From: Eopsaltria australis
Taxonomy: Eukaryota; Chordata; Aves; Passeriformes; Petroicidae
Reading direction: 5' to 3'
Assembly (NCBI GenBank): GCA_034509425.1
Contig: JAVTVJ010000228.1
Span: 744,001 to 808,000, forward strand
Length of the DNA stretch: 64,000 nt
Positions 21,853-32,955 of this stretch are shown one piece after another. The position numbers and the translations under genes are program-made. The notes below the pieces were generated by a model. It was not told where the DNA came from and ran no database searches. It saw only the letters and a list, made by a program, of their open reading frames with translations. How positions within the stretch are numbered: the stretch's first letter is position 1; each line of letters opens with the position of its first letter.

Positions 21853-24800
21853 AGAGGGGCAGTGTCTGAGCTCACAGGGTGTTCAGAGGAGCAGTGTGTG
21901 AGCTCACAGGGTGTTCACAGGGGCAGTGTGTGAGCTCACAGGGTGTTCAGAGGGGCAGTGTGTGAGCTCACAGGTTGTTCAGAGGGGCAGTGTGTGAGCT
22001 CAAAGGGTGTTTAAAGGGGCAGTGTGTGAGCTCACAGGGTGTTCAGAGGGCCAGTGTGTGAGCTCACTGGGTGTTCACAGGGGCAGTGTGTGAGCTCACA
22101 GGGTGTCCACAGGGGCAGTGTGTGAGCTCACAGGGTGTTCACAGGGGCAGTGTTTGATGCTCAGCAGAGTGGTGCAGAAGGGAAGTGTGTGAGCTCACAG
22201 GGTGTTCACAGGGGCAGTGTGTGAGTCAACGAGGGTGTTCTAGAGGGGCAGTGTGTGAGCTTCACAGGGTGTTTCACAGGGGCACGTGTTGGTGAGCGGT
22301 CACAGGGTGTGGCAGGAAGGAAAGTGTGTGAGCTGCACAGGTTGTGCAAGGGGCAGAGTGTGAGCTCAATGTGTAAATTCAAAGTGTGTGAGTCCAAAGT
22401 GTGTTCAAAAGGGGCAGTGTGTGAGCTCACAGGTTCTTAGAGGGGCAGTGTTTGAGTACACAGGATGTGCAGAAGGGAAGTGTGTGAGCTCACAGGGTGT
22501 CCACAGGGGCAGTGTGTGAGCTCACTGGGTGTCCACAGGGGCAGTGTGTGAGCTCACAGGGTGCTCAGAGGGGCAGTGTGTGAGCTCACAGGGTGTCCAC
22601 AGGGGCAGTGTGTGAGCTCACTGGGTGTTCAGAGGAGCACTGTGTGAGCTCACTGGGTGTTCAGAGGGGCAGTGTGTGAGCTCACAGGGTGTCCACAGGG
22701 GCAGTGTGTGAGCTCACTGGGTGTTCAGAGGAGCACTGTGTGAGCTCACTGGGTGTTCAGAGGGGCAGTGTGTGAGCTCACTGGGTGTTCAGAGGGGCAG
22801 TGTGTGAGCTCACTGGGTGTTCAGAGGAGCAGTGTGTGAGCTCACAAGGTATGCAGAGGGGCAGTGTTTGAGTCTATAGTGTGTTCAGGGGGGAAGTGTG
22901 TGAGCTCACACAGGTTGTTCAAAAGTCCCATGTGTGAGCTCAAAAAGGGTTTTAAAGTTGGCAGTGCATGAGCTCACTCAGGGTGTGCAGAGGGGCAGGG
23001 TTTGATCTCACAGGGTGTTCATAGGGGCAGTGTGTGAGCTCACAAAGGCTGTTCTTAGGGGCAGTGTGTGAGCTGACTGTATTCAGAGGGGCAGTGGGTG
23101 AGCTCACAGAGTGTTCAGAGGGGAAGAGTTTGAGCTCACAGCGTGTGAAGATGGGCAATCTGTGAGATCACTCAGGGTGTTCAGAGGGGCAATGTGTGAG
23201 CTAACACAGGGTGTTCAGAGAGGCAGTGTGTGACCTCAAAGAGTGTTCACAGGGGCAGTGTGTGAGCTCACAGGTGTTCAGGGGGACAGTGTGTGAGCTC
23301 ACACAGGTTGTTCAGAGGGACAGTGTGTGAGCTAAGAGGGTGTTCAGAGGGGCAGTGTGTGAGTTTACAGGGTGCGCAGGGGGCAGGGTGTGAGCTCACA
23401 GGCTGTTCAGCGGGGCAGAGTGTAATCTCACACAGGGTCTTCAGAGGGGGAGTGTTTGAGCTCAGAGTGTATTCAGAGGGGCAGTTTATGAGCTTACAGG
23501 GTGTGCAGAAGGGCAGTGTGTGAACACAGGGTATTTGGAGGGGCCGTGTGTGTGCTAACAGGGTGTTCAGAGGGGCAGTGTGTGAACTCAGGGTGTTCAG
23601 ATTGGAAGGGTGTGAGCTGACAGTGTATTCAGAGGGGCAGTGTGTGAGCTCACAGGTTTTTCAGTGGGGCTGTGTGTTAGCTTACAGGGTGTTCAGGTTG
23701 GCACTGTGTGAGCTCACAGGGTGCTTAAATGGGAAGTGTGTGAGCCCAAAAGTTGTTCCGAGGGGCAGTGTGTGAGCTCACAGAGTGTCCAGAGGGGCAG
23801 TGTGTTTACTCAGGGTGTTCAGAGGGGCAGGGTGTGAGCTCACAGGCTGTTCAGAGGGGCAGAGTGTGATCTCACATAGGGTCTTCAGAAGGGGAGGGTT
23901 TGAGCTCAGAGTATATTCAATGGGGCAGTGTGTGAGCTCACAGGTTTATCAGAGGGGTAGTGTGTGAGCCCAAAAGCTGTTCAGAGGGGCTGTGTGTGTG
24001 CTAACAGTGTGTGAGCTCACAGGGTGTTCACAGTGGCAGTAAGTGAGCCCAAGAGTGTTCATACGGGCAGTGTGTGATGTTACAGGGTGTTCACGGTGAC
24101 ACTGTGTAAGCTCACAGCGTGTTTAAACGGGCAGGGTTTGAGCTCACAGGGTGTTCGGAGGGGCAGTGTGTGAGCTCACAGTGTATGCAGGGGGACAGTG
24201 TGTGAGCTCACAGGGTGTGCAGAGGGGCAGTGTGTGAGCTCACAGAGTGTGCAGAGGGGGAGTGTGTCAGCTCAGAAGGATTTCAGAGGAGAAGTGTGTA
24301 TGTTTATAGGGTGTGCAGGGGGCAGGGTGTGAACTCACAGGTTTTTCACAGGGGCAGAGTGTGATCTCTCAAATGATTTTCAGAGGGACAGTATGTGAGC
24401 TTACAGGGTGTTCAGGGTGGCACTCTGTGAGCTCATAGGGTGTTTAAAGGGGCAGTGTGTGACTCCAAAAGTTGTTCAGAGGGGAATCATGTGAGCTCAC
24501 AGGCTGTTCAGAGGGGCTTAGTGTGTACTCACAGGGTGTTCAGAGAAGGCAGTGTGTGAGCTCACAGGGTGTGCAGAGGGGCAGTGTGTGAGCTCTCACA
24601 GCATTTTCAGAGGGACAGTTTGCGAGGTTACAGGGTGTTCAGGGTGGAACTGTATGAGCTCACAGTATGTGCAGAGGGGGAGTGTGAGAGCTGAGAGGGT
24701 GTTTAGCCAGACAGTGTGTGAGTTTACAGGGTGTGCAGGGGGCAGGGTGTGAGCTCACAGGGTGCGAAGATGGACTGTGAGTGAGATCACTCCTGGTGTT

Positions 24801-25845
24801 CAGAGGGGCAGTGTGTGAGCTCACACAGGGTGTGCAGAGGGGCAGTGTGTGAGCTCACACAGGGTGTGCAGAGGGGCAGTGTGTGAATTTACAGGGTGCA
24901 CAGGGGGCAGGATGTCAGCTCACACGGTCTTCAGAGGGGCAGAGTGTGATCTCACAGGCTGTGCAGGTGGGAAGGTGTGAGCTCACAGTCTGTTAAGTGG
25001 GGCAGAATGTGATGTCAGATGGGGTCTTCAGAGGGTCAGTGTGTGTGCCAATAGCGTGTTCAGGGTGCCAGTGTGTGAGCTCAGAGGATGTTCAGAGGTG
25101 CAGTGAGCTCAAGGAGTTTTCAGACAGGCAGTGTGTGATGTTACAGGGTGTTCAGGGTGGCACTGTGTGAGCTCACAGGGTGTTTAAAGGGGCAGTGTGT
25201 GAGCTCACAGGTTGTTCAGAGGGGCAGTGTGTGAACTCAGGGTGTTTAGAGGGGCAGTGTGTGAGCTCACAGGGTGTGCAGAGAGGGAGTGTGTCAGCTC
25301 ATAGGGATTTCAGAGGGGAAGTGTGTATGTTTACAGGGTGTTTAGAGGGGCAGTGTGTGAACTCACAGGGTGTACAGAGGGGGAGAGTGTGAGCTCTCAC
25401 AGGGTTTTCAGAGGAGCAGTGTGTGAGCTTACAGGGTGTTCAGGGTGGCACTCTGTGAGCTCACAGGGTGTTTAAAGGGGCAGTGTGTGAGACCAAAAGT
25501 TGTTCAGAGGGGCAATGTGTGAGCTCACAGGGTCTTCAGAGGGGCAGTGTGTGAGATTGCACAGGGTGTGCAGAGGGGGAGTGTATAAGCTCAGAGGGTG
25601 TTCAGAGGGGGCAGTGTGTGAGTTTACAGGGTGTGCAGGGGCCAGGGTGCGAGCTCGCAGGCTGTTCAGAGTGGCAGAGTGTGGTCTGAAACAGGGTCTT
25701 CACAGGGGCAGTGTGTGAGCTCACAGGGTGTGCACAGGGGCAGTGTGTGAACTCAGGGTGTTTAGAGGGGCAGTGTTTGATCTCACAGAATGTGCAGAAG
25801 GGAAGTGTGTGAGCTCACAGGGTGTGCAGGGGGTCGTGTGTTAGC
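21853..25845 (+). repeat. Large minisatellite array, 32-bp unit, with higher-order structure
   Basis: About 4.0 kb of tandem units (roughly 125 copies) have a modal period of 32 bp, seen for example in the spacing of GTGTGTGAGCTC words at 21861, 21893 and 21925. Each unit has a G-run (GAGGGGCAG), a perfect 12-bp palindrome TGTGAGCTCACA (containing a SacI site) and GGGTGTTCA. My consensus has 14 G, 5 C, 6 A and 7 T, a strong G-over-C skew on the plus strand. The left part (to about 22.85 kb) is homogeneous, with a duplicated three-unit block (96 bp, at 22591 and 22687). The right part is more diverged but repeats multi-unit motifs: TTACAGGGTGTTCAGGGTGG followed by a TTTAAAGGGGCAG unit recurs at about 23682, 24080, 24401, 25141 and 25429. 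Open frames here are an artefact. The periphery (25846-25890) fades gradually. Confidence 0.95.
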
Positions 25846-28033
25846 CTGTGCGCTCTGTGTGTGTGGGTGGCAGTGCTTGAGCCTGCACAAATATGTGTGG
25901 ATATGCAGCATGTGGGCTGGTGTGTAAATGGGGAGTGTGGGATCCTACTCACAGATGGCAGGAAGGGGTGAGTGTGAGCTTGGACATGAGTGTGCAGGTG
26001 TGTTACTCCTGGGGAGACAGGACCAAATGGAGCCTCAGGGCCTGAAATAAAAAGAGGGGATAATTTTTGCAGTGAAAGCATTCCCTTTACAGCAGAGGAC
26101 TGGAAAACAAATGGCTCTTCCAAAACAAATGGGGCTTGTTGACCCCAGAACCGGAGAGAGCTGCCAAGAGGGTGCTTGGTGGGAAAGGCCATGTAAACAT
26201 TGGTTTAATGCCTCAGTCCTGCTGCCTGCAGGGATGCTCTACCAATATCCCTGCCTCTTGCACCCCAAGATGGTCCAAGGCCCCAGGGAGCAGTCTGGGG
26301 ACTGCTCCTCTCTCAGGTTGTCCTTGGCTCCCCATCCTTGGCTCCCCCAGGTCTACCTGTCTAGTGGCTGAGGTTTCTGGCAGGTTTTCATCCTGTCAGG
26401 ACTCATACTCCCTTTGCTGTAGGCATAGGGCATTTGTGCATCCAAGAGCAAACAGGAGGCTACACCTGGGGCTTCTCAAAGATGCACAGAGAGACAGCGA
26501 GAGGCAGCAGCAGGAGCTGCAATAAGGGAAATTCCCCATGAACACATGGACAAATCATGAGGCCACTGTGAGTGTTCTCAAATACTGCAGTAGGGGCCTG
26601 GAGAGGACTGGTAATCTGACCTTGGAGATACTCAGATAGAGCAGGGTGGGAATCTATCCTCGGAGATACTTGATGGGAGCAGCCCAGGAGCAGCCTGCTC
26701 AGAGCCGGCCCAAGTGGGAGCAGATTGTTTCATGAAGCTCCACCCTCCACCCTGCTCTGGGAGAAGGTCCCTCCTGGAGTGAGGGCTTGCAAGTGAGAAC
26801 CCCATGCTCATAACCCAAGCAGGATAGCGAAAGTGGGCGTGGGGACTCTTGCCACCCCTTCTGTCCCCTGCAAGAGCCATGAGTCCAGGTGCTGCATCCT
26901 CATGTCCCAGTGCTGCAAGAGAGTGAACCTGCACAATAGCCTGGATCTGTGCATGGCTCCGATGACCCAGAGATCCCTCTGCCTCATTCTCTTCATCTTT
27001 ATCCTCCTCCAGCATGTTGCTACATGAAGGCCCTTTGGCATAGCTGTCTGCTATGCACTGTGATGTCTGATTCAATCTGAACCAGTGTCTTGCTCTCCAG
27101 AACCACTGAAAAGACCTGGGACAAGGTTCAGCAGCATCTGGCAAATGTAGAATCTGCTCAAAATGTTTATGGAAGAGAAAAAAAATAGCAAGACTTGAGT
27201 AAAGAGAGAAGACAGGCAGCAACTCTGTGAGACCCTTACCTCAGGAGCGGGAAGCAGGAAACATAAGGAGCCATTTATTTCAAGTAAACTATAAATATCA
27301 GACTACAACAAATACATGTAAGAAAAGAAAAGTTGGTCTGAATCCAAAGATTTACAAAAGGTCTTGAGCAAACATGTGTGATTGAGTCTAGCAATGTGGT
27401 GTGTGCGTGTTTGCTGGTGCATGTGCTAATCAAGGGCTGCAGCACTAGATACGGCATCATCCCCCAAATTAAAAACAGAGCAAATTCAAAATCAAGACAA
27501 AACTGTGTTGGAGTCTCATGGCTGATGGTAAGATCAGTGGGTGGGAAGTGAGAGTGGAGCATATCCCTCTGAAAGTGCCTGCTCCAGTTGGGAGCAGCTC
27601 TGTGCTGCCATGCCGTGCTGCCATCCCCAGCACTGCAAGTGGACAGCATCCTGAGTATGTGGGGATGTGGAACTGGGGGACCTGTGGCTGCTCTGGACAG
27701 GCTGCTATGGGGACTGCAGGTGCCACTGGTGCCTGTGTCCTTCACTGGTGCTTTCTGCCAGGATTGTGGTACGGGCTCTCAGGTCAGCTCTGGGTTTGTA
27801 CCACCACTGCTAACCTCTCTTCCAAGTCCCTGTGAACTCTGACAAGCTGGGATGCAGCCACATTCTCATGGGAACACCAAGGTATTCCCAGCTTCAACAG
27901 CTGCCTCCCTGAAATGTCTTGGAAAAGAAAGTGCCAGGAACAGTGTCTGGTGAATGCAACTGCACCGGAATCTACTGCAGCATAGGCAGGGCAGCCCTGC
28001 TAGGGAGGGATTTGGACAGAGCTTGTTCATCAC
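25846..28033. other. Unique sequence, no gene recognised
   Basis: The first 200 bases (GT-rich, for example GTGTGTGTGGGTGGCAG) may be a decayed edge of the array. A minus-strand frame of 196 codons (26632-27222) is open but has no recognised domain; its central acidic stretch (EEDKDEENEAEG) alone does not identify it. Confidence 0.5.
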
Positions 28034-28395
28034 CATAGAATCACAGGATGGTTTGTGTTGGAAGGGACCTTAAAGCCCATCTCATTCCACTCCCTGCCAT
28101 GGGCAGGGACACATTCCGCTATCCCAGGTTGCTCCAAGCCCTGTCCAACCTGGCCTTGGACACTGCCAGGGATGGAAGCCAGAGCTTCTCTGGGCAACCT
28201 GTGCCAGGGCCTCCCCACCCTCACAGGGAACAATTCCTCCCCAATATCCCATCCATCCCTGCCCTCTCACAGTGGGAAGTAATTTCCTTTCATCCTGTCA
28301 CTGCACATCCTTGCTAAAAGTCCCTCTTCAGCTCTCTTGTAGGCCTTTAGGTACAGATAGGCCCCATTTAGGTACAGGAGGGCCTCACTTAGGAC
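28034..28395 (-). mobile_element. CR1 LINE 3' end, about 360 bp
   Basis: On the minus strand the element runs from a 5'-truncated point near 28395 to its tail at 28034. In plus-strand text the order is CATAGAATCACAGGATGG, GTTGGAAGGGACCTTAAAGC, GGACACATTCCGCTATCCCA, TCCAACCTGGCCTTGGACAC, AGTCCCTCTTCAGCTCTCTT. Near the truncated end a short segment is duplicated: TTTAGGTACAG occurs at about 28347 and 28369, giving a local tandem. No coding sequence is present. The tail subfamily matches the copy at 21.1 kb, in the opposite orientation. Confidence 0.9.
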
Positions 28396-31043
28396 TGATG
28401 TTTACAGGGTCACAAGATGATTGGCTTTAGTTACCAGTAAGTTTCCATCCTGGCCAGTCCCCGAGTTGGAAGCTACAGGACATTTTTTCCGTTAACAATG
28501 ATACTGTTCCACTTGGGCTACGACTAATTTTTTCCAAAGATCTCATAACAATGGTGCCAATTCACTTGGGCTGTGATTCAGGTAAATGATTTACCAAGGC
28601 TAACAAGAATTACTGCTTATCCTTTGTTCCCCATCTTGGTTGGGCAGCTGATGTTCCTGTTACAGGCAGGATCGTTCCCTCCTGTACCATGTAAGAGCTC
28701 CTGGTACAGTCAGGGGACGCTTCACTGACCAACTACCGTCAAGGTTTATCAGGAACTTCTGACACTGTAGAGCTGGCCTGAGGAGGAATGGGGGCAGGAC
28801 GCACGACCACAAGACCCGTCCCGGGGAAATGCCACAAAACCAATCTTTCTCCCCTCAACCTAACAGACTTGGTGAGCAGTTCTTGGGTTGCAGAGCTTCA
28901 GCTTTTTGCATCAGTCTTGGAGCTTGCTTGCACTTTATAAGCAGTAGTAATTCTGTGCTCATACTTGGGCAACTTTTGACTGATCTGCCCCAGCTTTGTT
29001 TTGGACCTGAGCCCTGCTTTAACCTCAGGCAGAGAATAAATCTGATGGGCATGAGGTGCTGGCCCTTGCTGTGCTGCCAGGCTGATGACAGTGAATATAT
29101 TGCTCTGAAAGTGGCGCCTGCTTTGTGTGACTGCTCTTATCACAGCCAGCTGACGTATTTTGCCCTTTTCTTTCTGCCTGTGTGAAGTATCACCCTGGTC
29201 CCAAAGGGCCAGCCTGGCTTTCACCCGTGAGCTGCCCCACTGTGGTGCTGCTGCCTGGGGCACCTCTGTCCCTTCTGCCTGCTGTAGCTGATGCTTCAGG
29301 CAGTGGGGGATGCCATCAGTGTGCCCAGGGCCAGGTTGGCCACGCAGCACCCAATGCACCCACACCCCCCCCCCCCAGGATGGCCATGCTGGTACGTTGG
29401 CTGCACCCACTCATTGCTCCTGGCTGGCTGCCCTGGCCAGGGCTTGTGGGGCCATGTGCTGCTGCCATGGGGCTGCTCCTACTCCTTGGGACTAGCTGTG
29501 CAGGGGCTGTGCCAGAGTGGGTGCCCCATGGTGGGCAGCTGGTCACTGGATCTCAGTGGGACCTTGGGGTCCTTGTCCCACTGTGCTGGGGGATCCAACA
29601 CCTCCTGCACCACCATGCTGGTTCTGCCCTCTTCTTGCTGGTCTAAGAGCACAGGTGGAGTGGGGTGGAGTGGACCAAGGTGACACAGCTGTGACACAAC
29701 TGGTGTGCCACACCACACCATGCCACCACTTCTCACCCCACACTGCCCACAGGAAGCTGCTGAGAGAGGTTTGACCACCTGTGCTGCCTGTTTGATCCTT
29801 CAGGAGCCTTACAAGACTGTGGTGTGCTCAGAGCCAGATGTGTCTGCAGGATTACAAACAACTCGAGTAACAGATTACTGTGTCACCACTCATTTGCTCT
29901 GTCTGCCACCAGCATCGTCTGACATCTCTGTGGTCACTGTGGTGTCCTCCAGCTGCCATCACTTGTCACCATCAGTCACACACACACTACCCTTGGCCAT
30001 TAGGCAGATTAGCCATAATTAGTACTGCCCGTCATCACTAATCACTATCTTTATTGTCAGTTTCAGCACCACCCAATGCCTACTATTCCCATTTATTAGG
30101 AATGTGGTGGATTCTCTGGCGTGTGGCATCTCTGATCCAAGATGAGATATCTTCTTTGAAGGGCACTGCTTGGTTTCAACATGTCCTGGAGACCCAGATC
30201 CCTGAGCAGGTTCTTCCAGTGCTCTCAAGACACTGAGCAGGTTTGTCCCTTCTTGGCTTTGAAAGCACCTGCTACCAGTTCCTGCTGTGGGTGATGGGAT
30301 GCTGTGGCCTCTGCAGTGAAATGAAATGCAGCTTGTGCTGAGTGCTGGGGTGCCTGGGTGAGCCAAGGGGATGCTCAGACAGCCAGGCTGCTCTGGTGCG
30401 TCTCAGGTGAGGATCTAAGGGACTGAAGGTAGGAGGACATGGTTGCAGACCAGTCCCTCTCTTCCCTGACCAATCCCTCTCTTCTCCGGCAGGACTTTTG
30501 GGGCAGGAGCAAGCACCTGGAAGGGTGGAGGCTGTGAGCAGGGTCTTGGGCAGAGTGGACACCCATGGTTGGTGTCCTGCTCTGAAATGTGCTGAGTGGG
30601 AGTCCAAAACAGGGTGGCTGCAGTGCAGAAGGATGTTCTCCTTCCCTCTGGGCTGGCAGCTCTGGTCTGTGCTGTGCCTTGCCCCACCATGTCCCTCTGT
30701 GCTGTGCCCTGCCTGGCATTCCCTGATGCTATGTCCCTTGCATCCACCACAGCTGCTGTGCCAACAGTGATGCCTGCAGCACTCGTCTGGCACATGGCTG
30801 GTCCCAGAGGGACCAGCTGCTGTGTGTTTAGGAGAGACCCAGAAAATATTGGGGAGGGTGACGGGGAAGGTCAAACAAACCACTTATTTTCAGGCAGAAC
30901 AGTCAGATGTGAGTGTCTCTGTTTAGGAATCACATCCAGATGCTGAAATTAAACATCTGGGCTTCACCTCTGTGTTTTGTCTGCGCCCCCCAAGCATGGT
31001 GCAGCCTTTGGAACCATCTGCTAAGGTGTTATCACCTCATTCA
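28396..31043. other. Unique sequence, no gene recognised
   Basis: At 28396-28830 the composition is distinct (words such as TTTTTTCCGTTAACAATGAT and ACCAACTACCGTCAAGG), and it may be an older element that I cannot name. A run of 12 C lies at 29365-29376. The region 29990-30110 is AT-richer and contains GCCATAATTAGTACTG. A minus-strand frame of 203 codons (30272-30883) has no motif. Confidence 0.45.
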
Positions 31044-31895
31044 TCAGCCACCCCTCACCTCTGGCCGGGGCTCCCACATGTGCTGGGAAGGGCTGGGAAG
31101 AGTCATGACTACAGAGCCCTGCTGCTGGTCACGCTCTGCCTGCCCCCTGCTCCATCCCACAGGCTGCTCTGCAGCTGCCACTGGTGCAATGTGTCTGAGG
31201 GCCTCAGCTCCACAGGTGTTTGGCCCTTTCCTTGGGCAGCAATGTGGGAGTGTGTTCAGTAAAATTGGAAGCAGTCCTTTCATGTCCTGGATGAGATGAG
31301 GGCTTTTCACTCTCCAAGAAGGACTGAGGGGCCGACAGAGGGTTTGCACAGCCCCTGGGAGTTGGATGGGCAGCTCTGAGCTGCCAGCCCTGTGCTCTTG
31401 GGACATCAGTCCTTTGGCAGAGGTTTCTGTGCTGGGCATCTGCACCCAGGCAGCTCGTATCCTGCTGGACAACTGGGCTGGCACAAATAAATCCCTCAGC
31501 AGGAGGAGGTCCTGAAACACTGCATGCAGTCTATGCTGGAACAAAGCTGGCAGCAGGGCCAGAGTGCAGGGTAGCATTGCTAACGTGGCCAGGGTAAACC
31601 TCCCCAAACTCAGCTCCAGCTGTTTCCACTGGGCCAGAGTGTGATGCAGGTGGGTACAGCCCACTGCCAGTGGGGCAGGTCTCAGCAGGGCTATGCCATG
31701 AGAAGAAGCTAGAAGCTCTGAGGATGGCTCCAGAGATCTGTTTTCCCTAGTGTTACAGCTGCTGAGTCCTCTCCATTTGGCAGAGCCCTGGTGACGGTGG
31801 TTTCTAGAGCGGATCCAGGGCTTGCAGCCCCCATGACATTTGATCTGGCAAGGTTCAGATTTGTTTACTGCATGAAGAGCTGCTGGCTTGTGCAA
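31044..31895 (-). other. Longest non-repeat open frame (283 codons), unassigned
   Basis: It is open from an ATG at 31895 to a stop near 31044. The predicted protein is rich in Leu, His, Arg, Pro and Ser. It has one moderately hydrophobic stretch at about residues 95-135 (LATLAMLPCTLALLPALF and on), but no signal peptide at its start, no cysteine spacing, no repeat and no family motif that I know. Long frames are common in GC-rich non-coding DNA, and several frames of about 200-250 codons occur elsewhere in this window, so chance is the best explanation. Its only distinction is length. It could be an open stretch in a long non-coding RNA. Confidence 0.1.
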
Positions 31896-31983
31896 CCAGA
31901 GCCCTTGCTTGTCTTGGATGATCTATCCCACACAGTAGCACTAGCAATGGATCTGCACTGTGGTATTTGAATAGACCTTATCA

Positions 31984-32955
31984 TAGAATCATTAGGAATC
32001 ATAGAGTCATAAAATCATACAACATGCTGAATTGAAAGAGATCCATCAGGATCATTGAGTCCAACTCCAGGTGCTGTGCAGGACACTCCAAGAATCCCAC
32101 TCTGTGCCTGAGAGTGTTGTCCAAGCATTTCTTGAACTCAGACAGGTTTGGACTTGTGACCACTTCCCTGGGACTCTGTTCCAGTGCCTGACAACCTTCT
32201 GCGTAAAAAAAAATTTTTACTGATATCCAACCTAAACCTCTCCTCAGATCCAGACATTTCCTTGAGTCCTGTCACTGGTCACAACCAGGACCCCCAGGTC
32301 AATTCCTGCAGCCTGTCCTTCCCAGTCCATGTACATAACCAGGACTGCTCTGTCTCAGGTGCAGAATCTGACACTTGCCTTTGTTAAATTCCACATGGTT
32401 GGTGATTGTCCATCTCTCATTTGTCAAGGTCTCTCTACAGAGCCTCTCTGCCCTCAACAGCTCCCCTCAATTTAGCGTTGTTGGCAAACTTCCTTAGTAT
32501 TCCTTTAAGTCCTGCTTCCAAGCCATTAATGAAGATATTGAAGAGAACTGGGTTGAGGATGGAGCCCTGCAGAACCCCATTAGTGACTGAACACCAGTCT
32601 GATGTCAGCCCACTCACTGTCCCTCTTTGTGCCTGACCTGTGAGGCAGCTGTGGGCAGGACAGTTTGTTCCAGAGGATCCTGGCAGAGACTGTACCAAAA
32701 GCTCTGCTGAAGTCCAAAAAGATCATATCTAGTGGCTTTTCTGGATCAAGCAGTTGGGTTACCCTGCTTTAGAGGGAAATCAGGTTCAACAAGCAGGAAT
32801 TTCTTCTCATGAAGTTGTGCTGGCTGTGATTGATGCCAGCACTGTCTTACAGGTGTTTTTCAATACTTCCCAGAACCATATTTTCCAGGATTTTACAGGG
32901 CACTGAAGCGAGACTGACAGGTGTGTACTTTCTGGGCTACTCCTTCCGTGGTGTG
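31984..32955 (-). mobile_element. CR1 LINE, 5'-truncated, with decayed reverse transcriptase
   Basis: The minus strand carries about 970 bases of CR1. The tail lies at 31984 (repeated ATAGAATC-type words followed by TTGAAAGAGATCCATCAGGA), with the 3' UTR to about 32240. The interval 32245-32700 is the C-terminal half of ORF2: it translates in pieces as SDWCSVTNGVLQGSILNP, VLFNIFINGLEAGLKGIL, RKFANNAKLRGAVEG and then, after a stop, a segment resembling FNKGKCQILHL. In active CR1 the motif at 32477-32488 reads F-A-D-D, the two aspartates being the metal-binding residues; here both are asparagine (FANN). Stops and a deletion between the reverse transcriptase end and the UTR confirm that the copy is dead. 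The 5' end near 32955 is approximate. Confidence 0.9.
32435..32698 (-). pseudogene. Fossil CR1 reverse transcriptase segment (palm region)
   Basis: An 87-codon open remnant inside the CR1 copy still shows the family signature G-V-L-Q-G-S, then LNPVLFNIFIN, then FANN. In the working enzyme this region is the palm domain that copies RNA into DNA. The substitution of both catalytic aspartates by asparagine, the missing upstream domains and the stop downstream exclude activity. The start codon at 32698 is accidental and not a biological start. Confidence 0.85.

Noticed and set aside
22206..25718. Cysteine- and serine-rich repeat proteins from frames in the array
   Set aside because: The unit length (32) is not a multiple of three, so frames shift every unit and stay open only where units are mutated. 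They carry no start context or family signature.
21853..25845. A CRISPR-like array (direct repeats of about 32 bp)
   Set aside because: The units are directly head to tail with no unique spacers, there are no cas-like genes, and the surrounding DNA is vertebrate. It is a minisatellite.
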